From: Bradyrhizobium liaoningense
Lineage (GTDB): Bacteria > Pseudomonadota > Alphaproteobacteria > Rhizobiales > Xanthobacteraceae
Direction: 5' to 3'
Assembly (NCBI RefSeq): GCF_018130825.1
Contig: NZ_JAFCJS010000005.1
Span: 124,001 to 188,000, forward strand
DNA: 64,000 nucleotides
The translations under genes and the position numbers were made by a program. Below the pieces are notes generated by a model. It had not been told where the DNA came from and made no database searches. It saw only the letters and a program-made list of their open reading frames with translations. This document shows, piece by piece, positions 61,900 through 64,000 of the stretch (its first letter is position 1; each line of letters opens with the position of its first letter).

Positions 61900-62786
61900 G
61901 TGGGCTCCCAGCAATACAAAAAACCATCATTGTGGATCGTCGGCGCGAACGGCATCCGGTCACGCGCCAGGATGCGAACGCGGCCCTGCCGCTCGTAATC
62001 GTCGAGGGTCGAGAACAGCTGCGTCTGGTAGTCGACCGAGCGGATGTAGAGGAAGCTGACGATATCCCGGGGACTTGCGAAGTTCAGCAGCTCGGTCGTC
62101 GGCTCGATGTTGATCACGCGCTTTGGCCTTGCCGCGATGATGTTGTCCACGACCTTTCGCACGTCATAGGGGATCTGCTCGATGCAGAAATAGGTGAAGA
62201 CGACCTTGTCTTTGATGGCGGAATAGTTCGGGTCGGTGCCGTCGGTCAGGTCGATCCTGTCGAGCGAGATCCGGTCCGACAGGCCATAATGAGCGGCGAT
62301 TTCGCGACCGGCTGCGATGCCGTTCGGCGCGATGTCGAAGCCGCGCAGCCGCCAATCGGGATGATTGAGGTGGAGCGACAGCAGATTGACGCCGCAGCCC
62401 GCACCGAGCTCGATGATCTCCGTGGCGTCCCCCGTGTACCGGGCGAGCAGTTCGCCGAGGGCCCTCGCGCGATAGCGATAGTAGTCGTCGGCGGCGACCC
62501 TGCAGATCTGATTGTCGACCTTGCGAAGATCACTCGCAGAATTCCTGGGGGCGATGAAGTCGACGATGCTTGCGGATCTCGTCCAGCTTTTTTCCGACAG
62601 CGTTCGCTGCCAATGCAACAGGTTGTACTCGGAATCCACGACATCGGCAGTGCGCTTCACGCGGCGCATGGCGAGGCGGCCGATGCTCTTTGCCGCGTCG
62701 AGCGCATAAGTCGCCGCCTTATCCGACAACGAGGCCGGAGCGAAATCTGTGGGGACGGCTTTCGTGTCTGTCGCGCGGATGTTCAT
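61896..62786 (-). CDS. SAM-dependent methyltransferase (class I)
   Basis: A 296-residue class I methyltransferase with motif I at IIELGAGCGVNLLSLHLNHP and the acidic end of strand 2 in GFDIAPNGIAAGREIAAHYG. Motifs II/III appear as VFTYFCIEQIPYDVRKVVDN. About 80 N-terminal residues are unlike other known folds I can recognise. It starts immediately after the flippase stop and overlaps the oxygenase start by 4 bp. Probable role: methyl capping or decoration of the glycan, possibly with the oxygenase. Confidence 0.85.
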   Translation of the reverse strand: MNIRATDTKAVPTDFAPASLSDKAATYALDAAKSIGRLAMRRVKRTADVVDSEYNLLHWQRTLSEKSWTRSASIVDFIAPRNSASDLRKVDNQICRVAADDYYRYRARALGELLARYTGDATEIIELGAGCGVNLLSLHLNHPDWRLRGFDIAPNGIAAGREIAAHYGLSDRISLDRIDLTDGTDPNYSAIKDKVVFTYFCIEQIPYDVRKVVDNIIAARPKRVINIEPTTELLNFASPRDIVSFLYIRSVDYQTQLFSTLDDYERQGRVRILARDRMPFAPTIHNDGFLYCWEPT

Positions 62787-64000
62787 TCAACTGCTTTTGG
62801 ATGTCAGTCCCATCAATTGTCCGACCGCCGGAAATACCGTCCGGTGCCGCTTGTCGAGTACCAGGAAGTATTGGAGCACCCAGGTGATCAGGCAGAAAAC
62901 CATGGAACAGAGCGCGAGCTTTAGCACGCTGTCAAAGCGAATGTAACCTGCAATTGTCGCTAGAAAAATGCTTGCCAACACCAGGATAGCGAACTGGGTT
63001 CCAAGCACCTTGATGAAGCGCTTGCGGTCGAGTGCGAGTGCGCTGCGCAATTCTTCCAGCTGCCAGGGCAGGACCGCGATGCTGCCGACGACCTGGCCGA
63101 GGATCAGCGCACGTTCCGCGAACAGATGCAATGTCGCGGCGGAGACCGCCGCCCAGATCAGGAGCTGAATGGCCATCAGCTTGTTGAGCCGGGCCTGCAC
63201 CTCGGGTCGGGTCAGGAAGATCAGGCTCCCGATCGCCACGTATTGCGCGCAGATCGGAACCAGGAAGCTCAGGCCCATCCAGAACGCATACGGCGCCAGC
63301 AGGGAACCGATCCAGATGTTCATGATCTCGGGCGAAAGGATCGCGGTTGCGGCAAGCGGCGGCACCACGAACATCGGCATCATGACGAGGCCGAGGTCGC
63401 CGAGGCGCTGGAACGATCCCACGCTGCCGCGCTCATCGAGGCGGCTGGCAACGGGAAGCAGTGCGGAGGTCAGAAGGCTGACAACGACCTTGGAGACCCG
63501 GGACAATCGGACCAGTGCATCGTAGGTGCCGACAGCCTTGGGCCCGAACAGCAAGCCGATCAGGAACGGCTGGAGTGGACCGGAAATGCTGCCCAGCAGC
63601 TTGCCCTGGAGGAGCAGCGCGCACCGATGCAGAATGTCCTGGCGGATGTCGCGCGTCCAAGGCAGCAGCCGCACGTGCTTGTACCGCAGGGCGACGAACG
63701 CGGCGATTCCGATGACGACGGCGCGGGCCACCAGCGTGGCGAGATAGATGTAAGCGACCACTTCAAAGCCTGTCGCCATCGAGGCGGCCGCAAATGTCAG
63801 TCCGACATAGCCCGCCGTCGAGGTGACCTCCGCGACGCGAAGCAGGTTGTAGCGCTCGAAGCCCTTGATAATGCCTTCCCATACCAGCGCCGGAACAAAG
63901 ATCAGGTTCGCGAGCGCCGTGTAATGCATGATCCGGCTGAACGCCTCCAGATGCGGGGCATCGACCTTCATGACGATGACGAGCAAGGGCGTCGCCAGCC
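62787..64000 (-). CDS. Second polysaccharide flippase (MOP superfamily), truncated by right edge
   Basis: The C-terminal 404 residues of a membrane transporter with about 11 visible membrane segments. The reading frame continues unbroken to the window end (last codons read LATPLLVIVM on the minus strand), so the start is outside. YDALVRLSRVSKVVVSLLTS and the preceding LLFGPKAVGTYDA resemble Wzx/MurJ-type flippases. It is first in the visible part of the minus-strand operon and directly adjoins the methyltransferase. Confidence 0.83.
   Translation of the reverse strand, partial: LATPLLVIVMKVDAPHLEAFSRIMHYTALANLIFVPALVWEGIIKGFERYNLLRVAEVTSTAGYVGLTFAAASMATGFEVVAYIYLATLVARAVVIGIAAFVALRYKHVRLLPWTRDIRQDILHRCALLLQGKLLGSISGPLQPFLIGLLFGPKAVGTYDALVRLSRVSKVVVSLLTSALLPVASRLDERGSVGSFQRLGDLGLVMMPMFVVPPLAATAILSPEIMNIWIGSLLAPYAFWMGLSFLVPICAQYVAIGSLIFLTRPEVQARLNKLMAIQLLIWAAVSAATLHLFAERALILGQVVGSIAVLPWQLEELRSALALDRKRFIKVLGTQFAILVLASIFLATIAGYIRFDSVLKLALCSMVFCLITWVLQYFLVLDKRHRTVFPAVGQLMGLTSKSS

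Overview
The window is about 64 kb of GC-rich, gene-dense DNA that looks like the chromosome of Bradyrhizobium or a close relative in the Nitrobacteraceae. The basis is the gene style: Bug/TctC solute receptors, a CaiB/BaiF CoA-transferase, an Omp25-like 'WSWTGFYVG' porin, an alphaproteobacterial type II secretion operon, and palindromic intergenic repeats. The genus is inferred from these, not from a search. I see no rRNA, tRNA, CRISPR array, insertion sequence or phage gene.

1-14718 is a metabolic region. It opens with a molybdenum hydroxylase pair (large subunit cut by the left edge, plus a 2Fe-2S subunit) and an orphan TctC receptor. A molybdopterin oxidoreductase and an enoyl-CoA hydratase follow. 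Next come a fused FAD/Fe-S 2-hydroxyacid dehydrogenase overlapping a GlcG-like gene, a GntR/FCD regulator, two serine-glyoxylate-type aminotransferases on either side of an MFS carrier, and a second enoyl-CoA hydratase. Together they suggest oxidation of a 2-hydroxyacid or glycolate, transamination of the glyoxylate formed, and uptake of a carboxylate. A 13-bp sequence is repeated on both sides of the regulator gene and is a candidate operator.

14719-31127 is mostly exported proteins and transport: a 1304-residue VCBS/RTX protein with an inserted jelly-roll-like domain, a complete tctCBA transporter, an outer-membrane beta-barrel protein, a CoA-transferase, a small secreted protein, an M10 metalloprotease with RTX and tryptophan-rich repeats, two tandemly duplicated secreted beta-helix-like proteins, and a Sel1-repeat protein.

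31287-47252 is a type II secretion system: gspO-gspD on the minus strand, gspEFGHIJKLM on the plus strand, and a distal GspC/GspN-like gene. The distal gene is separated from gspM by a toxin-antitoxin pair and a 1203-residue autotransporter, both on the minus strand.

47453-64000 is a surface-polysaccharide region. A plus-strand block holds a flippase, an asparagine-synthase-like amidotransferase, glycosyltransferases, a hexapeptide acyltransferase and an epimerase. A minus-strand block holds a membrane polymerase, UDP-glucuronate decarboxylase, a family 2 glycosyltransferase, a KpsS-like protein, a surface carbohydrate biosynthesis protein, a putative Fe(II)/2-oxoglutarate oxygenase, a methyltransferase and a second flippase cut by the right edge. 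Two flippases and only one polymerase suggest two glycans or two routes.

Gene starts were chosen from start codons, ribosome binding sites and overlaps. Family names come from motifs read by eye, with no database search.
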